A stretch of 64,000 bases of DNA from Vandiemenella viatica (Eukaryota > Arthropoda > Insecta > Orthoptera > Morabidae): positions 189,242,685 through 189,306,684 of the forward strand of contig CM061914.1 of NCBI GenBank assembly GCA_031002005.1, read 5' to 3'. A program made the position numbers and the translations under genes. Positions 20,827 through 31,439 of the stretch are shown here, one piece after another (within the stretch, counting starts at the first letter, position 1; each line of letters begins with the position of its first letter). The notes below the pieces were generated by a model that worked only from the letters and a program-made list of their open reading frames with translations, did no database searches and was not told the DNA's origin.

Positions 20827-21090
20827 TCGCGCATGGAAGAACTAATCTAGCAGAACACCCCAGACGAATTTCTGAAGATATTTACACTTCATGCCTTCAA
20901 CGAAACAATTCCTCGCTCACCCTATAATAGTATTCGTGCTTTAGATATTTTTATCTGTGTACCTCATAAGCTGATTCTTCTTTGCATTAATATTCAGGTA
21001 CCTTTGAGCTAACTGGATAGATATCGTATCCAGGTCGCCCTGCTGTTGTTCACAACATTCTGAATCACCACACATGAATTGCTTCAACAG

Positions 21091-21780
21091 TGGTTGATTG
21101 TTGTTTTTACGTTTGTTTTTTCGGCATCCTGATACTATATTCATTCTGTTCAGCAATAACCAGACAGCTGTTGTCCAAGGCTCTTGTCTCAGACGCTATC
21201 AAACCCTTACAGTAGGCGCCTTCGTATTCTCGTGTTTGTCGTTGGTATTAGTCTGAATGTTAATGCAGGCGCGGCTTGTAGCATCAGGGGTGCACGGCGT
21301 GTTAATTCTGCGGTATGTTTGCACTCTGCAAGATTACACTTTGCAAGTTGCACAATGCCAACACAACGATCTGTTTGCACCGCGGAACCTATGCCGGTGC
21401 AAATCGCCTGCGCTCCTCGGTAAGGTGGAAAGAAAACAACGACACCACAATAACACAGCTGCAACACAACTTTGTGTACTAAACACAAATATCAGGAACG
21501 TTTGGTTTCCTGGTAGTATTACAGGAAAAAAGAAAAGTTAGATAGAAAAAAACGGTTCCAAATCTTCCACATAGTATTCAATTCTACAATGATCTTTGAA
21601 ATTTTTTTAAAAAGTTATACGCTTACATTTGTATACAGACAGCCCCGTTGTCTCAGTGTCCGGCGCTGACACGGGGTTACAGCCTTTGATCCAGCTGCAT
21701 GGTTACTACGTCCATCAGTTATTTCGCTGAAATGCAATTTTTATGTATAATTATTAGTAGCATAATACCAGTCTGCCAGG
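21091..21780. other. No gene seen
   Basis: ORFs of 79-94 aa on both strands between 21184 and 21541 overlap each other and show no domain. A tRNA-like GGGGTTACAGCCTTTGATCC lies near 21672. Confidence 0.4.
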
Positions 21781-21858
21781 ATGCCCGGACGGGGATTCGA
21801 AGAGGCGTCCTCCCGAATGCGAGGCCAGAACGTCAACCGTTTACCCACCACGCTCGGT
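21781..21858 (-). mobile_element. SINE tRNA-related head only
   Basis: Minus strand: CGAGCGTGGTGGGTAAACGG, then the CCTCGCATTCGGGAGGACGC region and GGTTCGAA-like B box debris ending CCGGGCAT. The SINE body is missing. Confidence 0.8.
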
Positions 21859-21924
21859 TTTCGAAAAGGCCTTCATCAACAAACGTAAGCAATCCATTAT
21901 CCAAGCTGCTAATTTGCTTTGTAA

Positions 21925-22600
21925 AAGGTGTTTTTATTGGACACGATCCATTTATCTCCCTTAATACCGAAATTAAAACGGTAAATGAGGTATCAATTTA
22001 ATGGTTCAGATCTCCGCTTTGGTAACATCAGAAACTAAAAAGTGAATTTTTCGAAACTCCGGTATTAAAGGGGAAAAGGGTCAATATTTCTGAAACTTGT
22101 TTTTTTTTCATCCTTGACACCTAACCGAAATTGACAAATGAGGTATCATCTCCAAGAGTAAGATATCTGCTCTAGTAACATCATATCTTAACAAAGGAAA
22201 TTTTCGGAATTCGACAGTTAAGGGGCTAATGTACCTATAAAACATGTTTTCAGGGAGTGGCCATTTGTCTCCATACACACCTAATAAAAATCGATAAACT
22301 AGCTATCATTGTAATAACCAATGTTTCCGCTTTGGGAACATCATAAATTAACAAAGATATTTTCCTGGATTCGACCCTTACAAGGCAAAAGTTCTAACTA
22401 TGAAGGTCACGTGTATGACACAGTTCAAAGCCAAGCCACCAGATAGCAGTAGCACAGATCACAGATATATCAATAAACTGGGTGTGTGTTGTTTTGCACA
22501 ATAGTTCTCCGTATATTTTTTCTGCGTTTCGAAAACTTTTCTTTTTTGCTATACAGTTCCAATTTGAGAAATTTTCGCACGTCTTAGATAACAGCTCTAT
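21925..22600 (+). repeat. Repeat Q copy 1, with about 155-bp internal tandem units
   Basis: Three units start at about 21949, 22109 and 22260. Each contains a (C)CATTTATCTCC-like opening, ACCGAAATTGA(T)AAA, GAGGTATC, CTCCGCTTTGGTAACATCA and GGAATTTTTCGAAATTCGAC. After the last unit comes GAAGGTCACGTGTATGACAC and later GAAATTTTCGCACG. The same series is found at 40.37-41.61 kb, so it is a dispersed element with internal tandem repeats. Confidence 0.8.
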
Positions 22601-23305
22601 AAATCACAGAGATATGGATACGCTGCACGTGTTTTGTCGAGCTCAGTTGCATTCCGGTACCCTATTTGTGGTATTTAATTCGCTTCACGTAGTTATTAAC
22701 TTACTCTAAATGAAACATTCTGGTGTGCGTTGCAGCAAACTGAATATCCCCAAGTCCGGTGAAGATCAACAAGCCGGAAATACGCAACGACAACGTAATT
22801 TACTACAAACACCACAGGGCTACCGCTTCAGACAGAACTTAATTAATACTTCATTTAAATTAACGGCAACCTTACAGGTCTAATTAACCTGCGTGTCAAC
22901 ACAATGTGTCAGTTGAAAAATCCGAAAAACGTGCTCGCCGTGATAGTGGATCTCAGCTAGAGCTAAATAAATAATACACGAGACGAAGGTCAGAGTGGAG
23001 AAAAACGTGTTTCGTAGTGGACTGTTTATCTACAAAAACTCATTTCTTCTTTCACGTAATTATTTCCGTCATAATTAATACCTTGTTTGACCAACCGAGT
23101 GAAATTTACAAGTCAGGGACACACCGAAAGGTGAAGGTTAATTAAAATTTAATAAAATAAAACAATCATCAGTAACCCTTCCAGTTTCTTCTAAAGTTTG
23201 TACATTTTTAAACAAATAAAAAAACGGGAAACGAGTCTTATTGCTATTATTATTTCATCCCACTGACAGACAAATGAGCAATATTACTGGAAGGGCCGTA
23301 CGCAA
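22601..23305. other. No gene seen
   Basis: AT-rich DNA without recognisable features. Confidence 0.4.
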
Positions 23306-23313
23306 CACCATAT

Positions 23314-24055
23314 GGGGGGCTGCACCACTTTCGGGACCTGCGCGAAACTGGTACTAACCTGTTGAAATTTCGTTCAGTCGCTTCGTCAACATGTCCTCTT
23401 CACGTTTTGCACTCTTGTTTTGCGGAAAAGTCGCTAGAAATTTAATTAAAAATGCCGAAATATGAGAAGCTGTGCCACTGCGAAATGTTATCAGCACCGA
23501 AAAATAACATAAAAATTCCCGGCACAGGGATCACATCAACACAAATAGTTTCGTTTCGTCATAGAGTTTGTGGTTAGGTTGAAATACCGCCTGGACCAAG
23601 TGAAAAATTTTACGAAATTTTTGCCATGCGGCATCCATCACGGAAATTGCGTATTTGTTTACAACGGAAGCAATGGAATACCTCTGGTTGCTCGTTTCGG
23701 TATATGATGGCGGCCATCCTCGTATTACAACTCGGGTAAATACGTATTGTCTTTTTGTTAATTTTGTGCGACTTGTTACAACGGAGAAAAGCTGAAACGG
23801 CAAGAAAATATTACAGCAAGGGATTAAACCAAACATTTTAAGAGATTGTCACTGATATTTCAACGCTGGCGACACCCAATGGCTGTGCGTCGCTGTCATA
23901 TTTCTATACTTTTAATTAAATTCCTTGCAAGTTTTCGGCATAGCAAGAGCGCAAAACTTGGAGAGGACATGTTGATGAAGCTACAGAGCCAAATTTCAAC
24001 AGGTTAGTACTGGTTTCGGGTAGGTTGCGAAAGTGTAGCAGACCCCCCCCCCCCC
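23314..24055. mobile_element. Inverted-repeat transposon T copy 1, 8-bp TSD
   Basis: It begins GGGGGGCTGCACCACTTTCG and ends CGAAAGTGTAGCAGA followed by a C run. CACCATAT flanks both sides (23306-23313 and 24056-24063). The terminal inverted repeats extend about 140 bp (AAACTGGTACTAACCTGTTG in both). An internal minus-strand frame of 101 aa (23531-23836) includes SVVNKYAISVMDAAWQKFRK, and the same protein-like stretch recurs in copy 2. An 8-bp duplication fits hAT, P or similar; superfamily not settled. Confidence 0.85.
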
Positions 24056-24107
24056 CACCATATTATTGCAAACCTCTTTATTTAAGGTATAGTTGCATTC
24101 ACATAGG

Positions 24108-24632
24108 TCACGGTGGGATGACTATAAATGCAAAGAAGTGTCATCATATTACGTACGCAGATAAAACGCTAAAACTATATTGTGAGTATAAGGGGGGGAG
24201 GGGGGGGGACGCTTCTTGAAGACTTGACGTGTGAATTAACTTGGCATAACATTTGACAGCAAACTCCACTGGGCAGGACACATTGGACAGGTAGCAGAAA
24301 AGGTTTCAAAGTCCTTCACTTGTTTGATAGAATGACGAGGGGATTTACCAGAGCAGTAAGGGAATTCGCGTACGAAACTTTGGTCAGACCATTGCTTGAA
24401 TATGGTGGTGTAGTATGGGACCCACATTTTGGGTATCAAATACAGGAATTGGAGAGGGTGCAAAGAAGGGCTGCTAGATTTGTTTCTGGAAATTATCGCA
24501 GAACACAATCAGTATCAGATATGATAAATGAGCTGCAATGGGATTCATTGGAAGACAGGAGAAGGATGAAGAAAGCCAAAGGAGTGTACAAGGCGTATAT
24601 TGGGGATGAGGCATGGAAAGAAATTATAGGTT
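24108..24632 (+). mobile_element. LINE X copy 2
   Basis: It reads GGMTINAKKCHHITYADKTL, then (after a G-rich run at 24192-24209) TFDSKLHWAGHIGQVAEK. It continues as the frame at 24320 with VREFAYETLVRPLLEYGGVV, VQRRAARFVSGNYRRTQSVS and GVYKAYIGDEAWKEI. This is the CR1/Jockey-type RT C-terminal region. It stops abruptly at about 24632, where reversed LINE Y begins. Confidence 0.85.
24320..24632 (+). pseudogene. LINE X RT C-terminal fragment (copy 2)
   Basis: The best-preserved piece of LINE X: an uninterrupted frame with LVRPLLEYGGVVWDPHFGYQ, LERVQRRAARFVSGNY, NELQWDSLEDRRRMKK and VYKAYIGDEAWKEI. The catalytic palm lies upstream and is missing or degraded. The ORF continues to 24769 only by reading into the antisense of LINE Y. 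Confidence 0.82.
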
Positions 24633-25285
24633 GTTTGATGCAATCCTCCATCCCTTTCATCTCCAATTTCTTATTCAAATATTCTAATCTCTGTCTTCTT
24701 CCGCAATTTTTATCTTCGATTGTTCCCTCCAATAACAAATTAACCAATCCAGCATGTCTCAAAATATGACCTACCAGCCTGTCTCTTCTTCCTGTAAGCT
24801 TCTTCCATAAACTTCTTTTCTCACCCATCATTTCCAAAACTCGTTCCATTTTACTTTGTCTGTCCGCTTAATTCTCAGCATTCTTCTATAGCACCACATT
24901 TGAAATGCTTCAATTTTCCTTCTTTCTGGTATTTCCTAGTCGATGCTTCGCTGCCATATAGTGCTGTACTCCAAACGTAGAGTTTTAAATAGTTCTTTGA
25001 GAGACGTAGATTAATATTTGAAATAAAAGCTCCTTGTGCTAGTGCTATTCTGCTTTTAACATCTTTCCTGCTTCTGCCATCGATTGTATTTTTTTTCTTA
25101 AGTAGCGAAATTTACTAACTTCTTCTATCGCATCCGATCCTATTTTTGTACTATTGGAATAATTTCAGCTAAATTTCTTCAGTTTTGTCTTGATTTGGTT
25201 TCTATTTAGCCCAAAATCTTTTTTCTGTATTTTGTTAATGACTTCAGTAACTTCTCAATATCATCGGCCTGTTCTGCTAACGAGA
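24633..25285 (-). mobile_element. LINE Y copy 2 (RTE-like), minus strand
   Basis: Read on the minus strand: an ADDI remnant of the RT box near 25265, KIGSDAIEEVSKFRYL, a WCYRRMLRI-like block near 24880, MERVLEMMGEKRSLWKKLTG, RRDRLVGHILRHAGLVNLLL, and the end GGATGGAGGATTGCATCAAA at 24640. It matches copy 1 (16.9-17.5 kb) and RTE-type LINEs generally. It carries frameshifts. Confidence 0.83.
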
Positions 25286-25571
25286 CAATTAAATTTATAA
25301 CAAAGTAAAAGAAACTATGTATAAGAATGCAAATAACATCAATAAACAAAGCACGCGACATTGTTTGTTCACGTATTTTTTTTTTCGACCGTCTGCCGTT
25401 TGGCTATAGCCACGCTACTTTCAGGCGCTGTGTTTCGCCCCACGTCGCCGCTCCCGCAAGACGGAAGTGTGCAATTGCAGGCAGAGTGCGCAGGGGAACC
25501 TGTTGCATGTTACTGGTACGAGCCACGCGTACAATGAGCATAACTAACAAAAAGAATCAGATTGATCAGAA
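25286..25571. other. No gene seen
   Basis: Short stretch with a T-run at 25376-25386 and GC-rich sequence after it. No recognisable feature. Confidence 0.35.
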
Positions 25572-26215
25572 ATACGAGGTAAACAGTTCAGTTATTGATA
25601 TGGTCTATTCTATCAAATATTTGGGAGTAACAGTACAAAGGAACATGAAATGAGACTTACATATTAATTCGTTAGTAGGTAGAGCATATTCTAGACTGCG
25701 ATTCATAGGTCAAGTCTTGAAAAACTGTAATGAACAAACAAAGGAGATGCGTACAAATCTCTTGTCCGTCCACATTTGGACTATTGTTGTGCCATTTGGG
25801 ATCTGTTTCGTACGGGGTTGATCGAAAGTATAGAGAAAGTACAGAGACGAGCCGCTCCATTCGTGACCTCTTGCTACAGTCATGAAAGCGTCACAGAACT
25901 GATTAGTAGACTAGGCTGAGAGTCTGGTAGATAGACGACTCACGTTTCGTTTAAACTTATTGAAAAACATGTGTACTCCCACTTACACTTACGAGTGTAG
26001 TGAAATACTTCTTCCACCAACCATTCTGAGTCGGAATGATAGGAAAGATAAGATTAGAGAAATAAGGTGCCGGACTGATTCTTATATGAATTCTTTTTTT
26101 CCTCGTACCATTCGGGATTGGAATGCACAACAAAGAGATTAGCTTTGGTGCTGAGCACCCTCTGTTACCCACAATTTTGTTAATTGCAGACTATATATGT
26201 AGATTTAGATATAGA
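25572..26215 (+). mobile_element. LINE S copy 2
   Basis: Broken frames give SVIDMVYSIKYLGVTVQRN, a RAYSRLRFIGQVLKNCNEQT stretch, TYECSEILLPPTILSRNDRK, DKIREIRCRTDSYMNSFFPR and TIRDWNAQQ. The 3' end is TTAATTGCAGACTATATATG and a degenerate TGTAGATTTAGATATAGA tail. Same family as 16.25 kb. Confidence 0.85.
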
Positions 26216-26547
26216 CTTATACTACGTGATGTGTTGCCCAGAGGTATAATCGGTGGAAAACATATACGTCTTTCTTATTCATCTATTGCACAAGAAACAT
26301 TGGCTTATTAGTTATACTTTTTTCCCAACTATTTTCCTTACTACGACAATCGCTATTTTTCCTACAGAAACTGTTTTGTTTAACTATGAATTTCTGCAAT
26401 TAACATCATGTCAAATATTCTACAGAATAAATAAATTGGTTTTGATCTAACTGACTCATCTGTCTGATTTTGAGATTGAGTATACTCTGAGTAATGAAGA
26501 AAGTAATAGATGGCGTTAAGGTAGCATCACATTTATTTAATACTGTT

Positions 26548-27530
26548 TTCTACATCTACATCTACAACTATACTCTGCAATTCACAAATATAATATGAGG
26601 CAGAGGGTGTTAAGCACCAATCTTAATTCTGTGCATTCCAAACTTGAATAGCACGAGGATAGAAAGAAAGAAGCATCAGTACGGCGTCTTATTTCTCGAA
26701 TCTTATCCCTCCGGTCATTCCGACCTAAATAGGTTGGCGAAAGAAGTATTCAATTGCACTCGTAAGTTAAAGAATTTTTCATATTCTACAATAAATTCAA
26801 ACGAAAATGACGTCGTCTGTCTGCCAAATAATCCCAGCCCACTCTATGTATCAATTCTGTGACGCTTTCGTAAGGGCTGTAACAACAAGTCACGAATCGA
26901 GCGGTTTTCCTTTGTACTTTCTCTAACGCGTCAATCAATCCGTTCCGATACGGATCCCAAACTCTACAACAATAATGAAAATACGGACACACTAGTGTTT
27001 TGTACGCTATTTCCTTTGTACGAGTACTACAATTTCTCAAAATACAACCTATGAATCGTAATTTAGAATTAACTTTGTCTCCGACGGAAGTTATTGCACC
27101 ATTCCGAAATAACAGCCATATTGTGCTGAATTTCTAAGCAATTGTCAGAGCACCTCACTTCCCTTTAGCTAAGTGCATCATCAGCAAACAATCGCATCCT
27201 GAAATTAACGTTGTCACCTAGATCGTTTATAAAAATTAGGAAAAATAGTGGTCCTATTACACTTCCTTGAGGAATGACCAAGGCAACATCTAACTTAGAA
27301 GAGGTTTCCCCGTCAACAACGACATACTGTGACCGGCCAGTTAGAAAATATCGTGTCCATTCGCATATCTGATCCAATATACCATATGCTAGAATCTTCG
27401 CTAAAAGTCGGTTGTTTGGTACAGAGTCGAAAGATTTCTGAAAATCAAAAAAAATTGCATCAGCTTACGAGCCTGTATCGATAACTTTCATTACGTCATA
27501 CCAATTTTTGATGCCTTTCCTGTCAAAAGA
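26548..27530 (-). mobile_element. LINE S copy 3, minus strand, internal deletion
   Basis: The 3' tail (CTACATCTACATCTACAAC on the plus strand) lies at 26550. The minus strand reads from 27530: IFFDFQKSFDSVPNNRLLAK, a PQGS block, FLIFINDLGDN and the FADD catalytic box at about 27175, then jumps to KVNSKLRFIGCILRNCSTRT near 27060. The linker region between FADD and this block is deleted. Frameshifts and stops are present. This copy preserves the most RT of family S. Confidence 0.87.
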
Positions 27531-28382
27531 ACTAATGACCTATATCTTTAATTTTATGCTACAAATACGGCAAGTAGTTTTCAAGTTATGTCGAATTATA
27601 GCAACAAAAAGAATTTATAACTTTGGTGTTTAAACTGTTTTAATTTTGATCCCAGGAGCTTCACGTAGCATCATAGTAGGTAAGTTATGTTTTAGGTGAA
27701 ATCCTAAGCTCTATAACTGCGTAAGTCCCGTGAAAATTCATAGTTTTTTTTGCGAAATTTCGGGAAAATCGGACACGATGTGCCTTAAATTTATAGCGCC
27801 TGAGTGACCGATTATCGTTCGTCATCTTTCGATTTCTGTTCAACATGAAAATTTTTGCTTGAAGTTTTATTAAAGTTAAACTTTGGTCTCGGAGGTTTCT
27901 TAGGAATTTTGAAATGCACGGTTCCTTGTTCCAATCGAAGAGAAACTTAACTAATATTAGTAGGACTACTGGTTCCTGAAACTTCTACGATACCAGGTTA
28001 GAGCCGTTTCAGAGATATTAAATACTAGAACTGCTGTTTGGTTGTGTAGTTGTAGCGACGGCGCTGTCCCGTGTTTGCCGGAGTCGTCTTTTATTCGAGC
28101 CACCTGTCTGGGGCAGCTGCCTTCCCAGGGGAGCCAACCGGCCAATCGCGAGGCCGGAGGCAGTGCTGCCAACTGTTCGCTTTACGACCTTTCAGGCTGA
28201 GTGGCCGGACCGTGTTTACTGCCTCAGCCAGACCGAGTCAGTGAGCGAGGGCTCACAATCTGCACGGCAAGTGGGCTACACCACGGCCAGGGAGGCTCGA
28301 CTCACGACAAGTGATGTAAATAGACGCGAGCCTTCAAACACCTCTCTGCAAAGAATGATTCATGTATCTTTATAATCTACAC
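27531..28382. other. No gene seen; GC-rich patch at 28040-28330
   Basis: No coding sequence recognised. The GC-rich patch has short ORFs on both strands only. Confidence 0.4.
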
Positions 28383-29970
28383 TAATAAGACGGTGCATCA
28401 GAAAGGTCTCAAATCCTGTAGTGAAACGTGTATATTTTATTCCATACAACCAGTACAGGCAACTTATTTTTCGACATCGTCTCCACATCGTTTTAGACAC
28501 TTGCCGCTTCGTGGGATGTCTTCGAATATTCTCTCCTAGTAAAAGCCATGTCCAGGCGTGTTCAGCCACGTTGTCGGAAAGTGTTTTAACCCACTCGTCT
28601 CAAGGCAATCGTCGGCCTCCTCGGTGCTCCTTCAAGTGAGGAAAGAAGGTAAATATCGCTTGGAGCGAGGTCCAGACTATAGTGACAGTAGTCGATGATC
28701 TTCGTCGGTGACGTTTTCTCCACCAGCCACAAACTCTCTTCCCCCTTTCTGTGACATGCTGAAGGGACATTACAGTCTCTAGTCACTCGCTGAACCACGG
28801 CAAGGGAGGCTTGACTGACGAAAAGTTCATGTAAATAGACTGCCTACAGAAAATGATTCACATAGCTTTATAATCTAATAAGAGGGTGCATCAGAAACTT
28901 AGGTCATAAATCTGTAGTGAAAAGTGTACATTTTATTTCATACAACCAATAAAGGCAGCTTATTTTTCGACATCGTCTCCACAGTGTTTTAGGCACTTGT
29001 CGCTTCGTGGGATAAGTTTTAATATTCTCTCCTGGTCAAAATCCTGTGCTGGCGTGTTCAGTCACGTTGTCGTGAAGTGTTTTACCCACTCGTCTCAAGG
29101 TAATCGTCTGCCTCCGAAGTGCTCCTTCGAGTGAGGGAAAAGGTGAACGTTGCTTGGAGGGAGGTCCGCCCGTTACTGAGGGTGGTCGACGCTCTTCGTC
29201 GGTGACGGTTTCTCCACCAGCCCCAAACTGTCTTCCCCCTTTCTGTGACATGCTGATGAGATATTACAGTCTCTACCCACTCGCTGCTCCACGGCCAGGG
29301 TGGCTCGACTGATGAAAACTTCATGTAAATAGACTCACTGCAGAAAATGATTCACGTGTCTTTGTAGTGCACACTAATAAGAGGGTGCATCAGAAACTTA
29401 GGTCACAAAGCCTGTAGTGAAACGTGTACATTTTAATCCATACAACCAGTACAGGCAACTTATTTTTCGACATCGTTTTAGGCACTTGCCACTTCATGGG
29501 ATGAGTTTTAATATTCTCTCCTGGTAAAAATCCTGTCCTGGCATGTACAGTCACGTTGTCGGGAACTGTTTTACCTACTCGTCTCAAGGTAATCTTCGGC
29601 CTTCTAGGTGCTCCTTCGAGTGAGGAAAAAGGTAAATGTCACTTGGATCGAGGTCCGCCCTTTATGGACGGTGGTCGATGCTCTTCGTCGGTGACGTTTT
29701 CTCCACCAGCTGCGAACTCTCGACTCCATTCTGCGACAAGCTGACGAGACATTACAGTCTCTCCGTAAACCTCTACCAGATGCAGGTGCATTTCAGCCAA
29801 TATCACATATTTCTGCCACAGAGATCGAATAAAGGAGTGGATTTCTTGGCGAGACCAGTTTTCCAAATGAGTCACCATTTGTGTTTATCTGTAACCAGCG
29901 CTGTATTCGGTGGGTGGCTGAAACTGTCACCAACCTCATGTCTTAAAATTACCACAGACTCCTAATTTCT
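28383..29970 (-). repeat. Tandem array of mariner-derived ~490-bp units
   Basis: Three successive units begin near 28390, 28876 and 29376 with AATAAGA(G)GGTGCATCAGAAA. On the minus strand they contain YSLDLAPSDIYLL-like, RRPTIALRRVGKT and KTMWRRCRKI pieces, eroded forms of the mariner/SETMAR C-terminal block (SPDLAPSDFHLF...). In the last unit, VEVYGETVMSRQLVAEWSRE matches the mariner N-terminal HTH. Catalytic sequence between these is deleted. All frames are broken. Confidence 0.75.
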
Positions 29971-30019
29971 CTATAACTGACGACACTCGAGAAATATTGG
30001 TCTTATAAACTTAGTTCTG

Positions 30020-30235
30020 ATCACATTTCGTATTATAAAAGGAGCTCAGTCTCTCTGTCTGTTAATTACTTTTTACTACTAAACGGCTAAACTATCTTGA
30101 TGAATTCTGAAAAGGAAAAACTGTCTACAATTGGGTAGGACATATGATACATTTTTAGGGATAAACAGCATATTTTGTTATGAAGTTTTCAAAACTAGCT
30201 GTACGGTGCCAGACAGAAGGATAGCGTGATGTTAC
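30020..30235 (+). mobile_element. Helitron-like 5' fragment
   Basis: CGTATTATAAAAGGAGCTCA, CTGTCTGTTAATTAC, CTAAACGGCTAAACTATC and GATACATTTTTAGGGATAAA match the units at 54.96-57.6 kb in order. It ends around AGCGTGATGTTACAG. Confidence 0.6.
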
Positions 30236-30276
30236 AGTGGCCAGGCCATATGCTTCCGTTGATAAATTTCATGCAC

Positions 30277-30805
30277 AGATACAACTTACGTAAGTGCGAT
30301 GTTGAAGGAGTTAGGTTGGGAAGACCTGGAACACCGAAGGCGTTGCTCTCGATAGAAGATAATTGAAAAATTCACGACGGACTTATTTTTCAATATCAGC
30401 AAACAAATATTGCTACCAGCAACATTAATATCTATGAATGACCGCGAAAATAAGATAAGAGAAATCAGGGCCAGAAACGATTCATTTCTGTACTCATTTT
30501 TGCCACGAGCGATTAGGGAATGGAATAGAAAGGATTTACCGGGCGAGTAAACTTAAAATCCGACAGGAGTAGCTTTCGATAAAGCACTCCAGCCATCCTG
30601 ATCTGGGTTTTCCATGGTTTCCCGGGATCACTGCAGGCGAATGCTGGGATGGTTCCTCAAAATAGCCCATGGGCGCCTCCTGCCATATCCCACATATCCC
30701 TTCCAAACCATAACCCTTTTCGATAGGTGCAATGCATCCTCCGCCACACACTTTTAGTGAATCGCGGAGTAATAATAATAATAATAATATAATAATAATA
30801 AACAG
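30277..30805 (+). mobile_element. LINE R copy 2 (3' end)
   Basis: 5'-truncated: VSAMLKELGWEDLEHRRRCS and KIREIRARNDSFLYSFLPRA, then EWNRKDLPGE and a stop at about 30550. It carries the same 3' UTR as the copy at 43.29-44.55 kb and a (TAA)n tail (30771-30800). Stops inside the coding part mark it as dead. Confidence 0.9.
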
Positions 30806-31261
30806 GTAAATGATTTTTATTTCAAATTTAGAGTTTATTAGCATACATTATCGAAATTTCAGGTTGAAAATATGTGTACTTTCTTTTTACTTCACTTACC
30901 ATAAGTCAATTGTATCGTTTTACAACATAATGAATAATTGATAGTACAAATAAGCTAAGTATTGTTGAAATTAACGATAATTACGATGTAAACAATGAAA
31001 ATAATGTCAAAAGTTTTCATTGAAATTCATGTAAATATAAATACTGTATATATGTATTAATTATTATGTCAGTAAAGTTGTATTTATATTTTGCAGATAT
31101 AGATGTGAAAAAGAGATTAATGTTAATGATTTTAATTTAAAAATGATTGAATTTTAATTTTTGATGCTACAATTAATTCGAAAATACAAAAAAAAAACAC
31201 TGTTACTTCGTAGTTTTAAGTTTCCACTTCTTTCGGCAAACCTCAATGACTGATTTTTTTT
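30806..31261. other. AT-rich, no gene seen
   Basis: No recognisable coding or repeat sequence. Confidence 0.4.
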
Positions 31262-31402
31262 TCGGGAAGGAACTGGGGGTAAGGAACGGGAAGCAGTGCA
31301 GGATGGTCCTTTGTGATGTCGGAAATCATTGGAAACCAAGGCTGGTTGGCCGGACGGGTATTCGAGCCTACGTCCGTCCGAATACGAGTGCAGAGCGTTA
31401 CG
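31262..31402 (-). mobile_element. Degenerate SINE
   Basis: The order of blocks (GGGAAGGAACT, AAGGAACGGGAAG, GGAAATCATTGGAAACCA, GGCCGGACGGGTATTCGAG, CCGAATACGAGTG) is that of a minus-strand SINE copy, but it is more diverged than the others. Confidence 0.65.
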
Positions 31403-31439
31403 AGGCTCTGTTAGCCAGTCTAGGTGTTGTGTTTGACTG

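Larger units (their letters stand above)
20645..20890. mobile_element. Inverted-repeat element with two hammerhead-like motifs
   Basis: The left arm (about 20645-20737) reads TTCTGGGGTGTTCTGCTGG ... CGACGTTTCGG ... CTTCATCAGGTGG. The right arm (about 20790-20885) is its inverse (CACCTGATGAAGAC ... CAGAACACCCCAG). Arms are about 90 bp, with about 50 bp between. One arm of the same family is found at 54105-54190. It interrupts LINE X. Confidence 0.8.
19843..21090 (-). mobile_element. LINE X copy 1, carrying two nested insertions
   Basis: Minus-strand LINE pieces run from about 21090 (DLDTISIQLAQRYLNINAKK) through ITFDNKLNCKGHIGQV (about 20575-20645), LVRPLLKHYGVV and GVYKPYISEEAWKDIDERI, to ITSWHSIPGVMVWEDQGIEV near 19910. 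A SINE (20332-20558, 13-bp TSD) and an inverted-repeat element (about 20645-20890) interrupt it. The RT frame is broken in several places. Copies 2-4 are at 24.1, 51.8 and 61.1 kb. Confidence 0.82.

Noticed and set aside
20550..20927. ORFs on both strands over 20.55-20.93 kb with similar protein segments
   Set aside because: The similarity is explained by the inverted-repeat arms being read in both directions, not by a gene.
24192..24209. G-run as a quadruplex regulatory element
   Set aside because: Simple homopolymer within a broken LINE; interruptions do not form clear four-run spacing of interest.
28383..29970. CRISPR array
   Set aside because: Units are about 490 bp, diverged and mariner-derived; nothing like 30-bp repeats with unique spacers.
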